The notes below the pieces were generated by a model. It was not told where the DNA came from. It saw only the letters and a list, made by a program, of their open reading frames with translations, and ran no database searches. Shown here piece by piece: positions 6,737 through 8,586 of a stretch of DNA of 8,586 nucleotides (the first letter of the stretch is position 1; each line of letters starts with the position of its first letter). The stretch comes from Enterobacteriaceae bacterium UBA2655 (lineage in GTDB: Bacteria; Pseudomonadota; Gammaproteobacteria; Enterobacterales; Enterobacteriaceae). Location: assembly GCA_002359495.1 (NCBI GenBank), contig DENB01000051.1, positions 68,519-77,104 of the forward strand, written 5' to 3'. The position numbers and the translations under genes are program-made.

Positions 6737-6819
6737 ATTTCGCGCGCGCCACGGCAAGAGTTATTTTTTGTACAGGCTGTTTTTCAGCGTAGCTTTTTGC
6801 CGGGAAATCGCAAATGTGT

Positions 6820-6846
6820 CCCCTTTTCCGCACTGCGGAAAAGGGG
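6820..6846 (-). repeat. Perfect 12-bp inverted repeat between tex and the phosphorylase gene
   Basis: CCCCTTTTCCGC (6820-6831) is exactly complementary to GCGGAAAAGGGG (6835-6846) around a 3-nt loop. It begins 16 bp past the tex stop on the minus strand, where a terminator is expected. The downstream flank (ACACATTTGCGATTT) has no T run directly after the stem, so it may be a Rho-independent-like element of poor quality, a 3'-end stabilising hairpin, or a copy of a dispersed palindromic repeat. The adjacent GGGAGAGAGGGTTAACG is also purine-rich and resembles flanks of intergenic palindromes (inference). Confidence 0.7.
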
Positions 6847-6861
6847 AACCGGGAGAGAGGG

Positions 6862-8586
6862 TTAACGCTTTTTACCGAAGGCGGCCGCGAGCGCGTCGCC
6901 CATTGCGCTGTTGCCCGCCGGCTGGCTGTTGCCGCGCGGACGCGCTTTCGCATTGCCAGGACGCGCGTTGTCGCGCGCTGCGGATTTGCCGTTGCCGCCA
7001 CGCGACGCGCTTTCGCCCGGCTGCTCGTCCAGACGCATCGTCAGGGCGATGCGCTTGCGTTGCAGATCCACTTCCAGCACTTTAACCTTCACGATATCGC
7101 CCGCTTTGACCACCTGATGCGCATCCTCGACAAACTTGTCGGAGAGGGAGGAGATGTGGACCAGCCCATCCTGATGCACGCCGATATCCACAAAGGCGCC
7201 GAAGTTGGTCACGTTAGTCACCGCGCCTTCCAGCACCATGCCGGGCAGCAGGTCGTTCAGGGTTTCCACCCCCTCGGCGAACTGGGCGGTTTTAAACTCA
7301 GGGCGCGGATCGCGGCCCGGTTTCTCCAGCTCTTTCATGATGTCGGTCACGGTCGGCAGGCCGAAGCGCTCGTCGGTAAAGTCCGCGGCTTTCAGGTTGC
7401 GCAGCGAGCCGGGGTTGCCCATCAGCGCATCCAGCGCCTGTTCGGTGGCGGCCAGAATGCGCTGCACCACCGGATAGGCTTCCGGGTGTACCGTGGAGGC
7501 GTCCAGCGGGTTGTCGCCGTTATTGATGCGCAGGAAGCCCGCGCACTGCTCAAAGGCTTTCGGGCCGAGACGGCTTACTTTCAACAGCTGCTGACGATTG
7601 TGGAAACGGCCGTTTTCGTCGCGCCAGCTGACAATATTCTGCGCCATCATGCGCGTCAGGCCCGCCACGCGCGTCAGCAGCGCGACGGAGGCGGTATTGA
7701 GGTCGACGCCGACGGCGTTGACGCAATCCTCCACCACCGCATCCAGCTTCTTCGCCAGCTGGCTCTGGCTGACGTCATGCTGATACTGGCCGACGCCGAT
7801 CGATTTCGGGTCGATCTTCACCAGCTCCGCCAGCGGGTCCTGCAAGCGGCGGGCGATGGAGACCGCGCCGCGCAGCGAAACGTCCAGATCGGGGAACTCC
7901 AGCGCCGCCAGCTCGGAGGCGGAATAGACCGAGGCGCCCGCTTCGCTGACGATCACTTTTTGCGCCTTGATCTGCGGATACTGTTTCTGCACATCGAGGA
8001 AGAAGCGTTCGGTCTCGCGCGAGGCGGTGCCGTTGCCGATCGCCACCAGCTCCACCTGATGTTTAGTACAGAGCGCGGCGACGATGGTGGCGGCCTTCGC
8101 CGCCTGGCCGGTGTGCGGATAGATGGTATCGGTCGCCACCAGTTTGCCGGTCGCATCCACCACCGCCACCTTAACGCCGGTGCGCAGGCCGGGATCGAGG
8201 CCCATGGTGGCGCGCATGCCCGCCGGCGCGGCCATCAGCAGATCGTGCAGGTTGCGGGCGAAGACGTTGATCGCCTCATCTTCGGCGCGCTCGCGCACTG
8301 TGCCCATCAGCTCCGTCTCAAGGTGCAGCAGCACTTTGATGCGCCAGGTCCAGCTCACTACCGCTTTACGCCAGCTATCGGCGGGCGCGTTATTCAGGCG
8401 CAGGTTGAGGTGGTCGGCGATCAGGGTTTCGCCGTAGCTTTCGCGCGGCGCTTCATCGTATTGCGGATCGGCGTTCAGCGAGAGTTGCAGCACGCCCTCG
8501 TTGCGGCCGCGAAACATCGCCAGCGCGCGGTGCGACGGGACGCTGGAGAGCGGCTCGTGATGATCGAAGTAGTCGCGGAACTTCGC
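6862..8586 (-). CDS. tex: Tex (YhgF) RNA-binding transcription accessory protein, N-terminus cut off by window edge
   Basis: The window contains the last 574 residues of Tex, about three quarters of the usual ~775. The frame is open to the right edge: the first codons read [20 protein letters not shown], continuing into MFRGRNEG, so the ATG at 8517 is internal. Domains in order, numbered from the first residue in view: a central helical part, a YqgF/RNase H-like fold starting near 128 ([17 protein letters not shown]), a helix-hairpin-helix segment near 293-315 ([18 protein letters not shown]), and an S1 RNA-binding domain near 448-520 ([21 protein letters not shown]). A low-complexity, Gly/Asn/Arg-rich basic tail (about 522-560) ends in AAAFGKKR. 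Tex binds nucleic acid and has been linked to transcription elongation or stability, virulence and stress tolerance in several bacteria; its precise role in enterics is unsettled. The gene lies upstream of the phosphorylase on the same strand, separated by 125 bp with an inverted repeat. Confidence 0.97.
   Translation of the reverse strand, partial: AKFRDYFDHHEPLSSVPSHRALAMFRGRNEGVLQLSLNADPQYDEAPRESYGETLIADHLNLRLNNAPADSWRKAVVSWTWRIKVLLHLETELMGTVRERAEDEAINVFARNLHDLLMAAPAGMRATMGLDPGLRTGVKVAVVDATGKLVATDTIYPHTGQAAKAATIVAALCTKHQVELVAIGNGTASRETERFFLDVQKQYPQIKAQKVIVSEAGASVYSASELAALEFPDLDVSLRGAVSIARRLQDPLAELVKIDPKSIGVGQYQHDVSQSQLAKKLDAVVEDCVNAVGVDLNTASVALLTRVAGLTRMMAQNIVSWRDENGRFHNRQQLLKVSRLGPKAFEQCAGFLRINNGDNPLDASTVHPEAYPVVQRILAATEQALDALMGNPGSLRNLKAADFTDERFGLPTVTDIMKELEKPGRDPRPEFKTAQFAEGVETLNDLLPGMVLEGAVTNVTNFGAFVDIGVHQDGLVHISSLSDKFVEDAHQVVKAGDIVKVKVLEVDLQRKRIALTMRLDEQPGESASRGGNGKSAARDNARPGNAKARPRGNSQPAGNSAMGDALAAAFGKKR

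Noticed and set aside
1..8586. CRISPR array, insertion sequence, phage remnant, tRNA or toxin-antitoxin system
   Set aside because: I saw no spaced direct repeats, no transposase or integrase motifs, no tRNA-like cloverleaf and no small paired toxin/antitoxin frames; nearly all of the window is filled by conserved housekeeping genes.

Overview
This window looks like chromosomal core DNA from an enteric gammaproteobacterium. It is GC-rich, and its proteins read almost residue for residue like the E. coli malPQ / nfuA-gntX-bioH / tex (yhgF) neighbourhood. The order malPQ, nfuA, gntX, bioH, tex is the Enterobacterales backbone. From memory, E. coli also has gntT between malQ and nfuA, and rpnA plus feoABC between bioH and tex. 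Those are absent here, and two other genes sit between bioH and tex. This suggests a genus outside the Escherichia group, perhaps Erwiniaceae (Pantoea, Erwinia or Mixta type), but the genus cannot be fixed from the sequence alone.

Layout. Positions 1-2443 (+) hold the 3' end of malP (maltodextrin phosphorylase) followed 9 bp later by a complete malQ (4-alpha-glucanotransferase). A perfect GC-rich hairpin at 2450-2473 separates malQ from the convergent nfuA. On the minus strand, gntX (3118-3801) and nfuA (2484-3059) run in the same direction. Between them lies a strong candidate type 1 IscR operator overlapping a candidate nfuA promoter. bioH (3836-4612, +) diverges from gntX with only 34 bp between start codons, and its likely promoter overlaps the gntX start region.

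Positions 4781-5047 (+) encode a small secreted DUF1471 (YdgH/BhsA/McbA-type) protein. Its stop codon directly abuts the stop codon of a convergent GH13_18 sugar phosphorylase (5048-6736, -), most like the glucosylglycerate phosphorylase branch. Upstream of that gene, a 27-nt inverted repeat lies just after the end of tex, which runs off the right edge on the minus strand (6862-8586).

Functionally, MalP and MalQ act together on maltodextrins, yielding glucose 1-phosphate and glucose. The solitary GH13_18 phosphorylase would be another phosphorolytic enzyme yielding glucose 1-phosphate (inference). NfuA is an Fe-S carrier, and its candidate IscR site ties it to Fe-S homeostasis. BioH releases pimeloyl-ACP for biotin synthesis; in E. 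coli, biotin synthase is an Fe-S enzyme. Tex is a conserved transcription-associated RNA/DNA-binding protein. I found no mobile element, CRISPR array, tRNA, rRNA or evident novel defence or biosynthetic system. The most useful observations are regulatory (IscR site, compact divergent promoter) and contextual (the phosphorylase/DUF1471 pair between bioH and tex).
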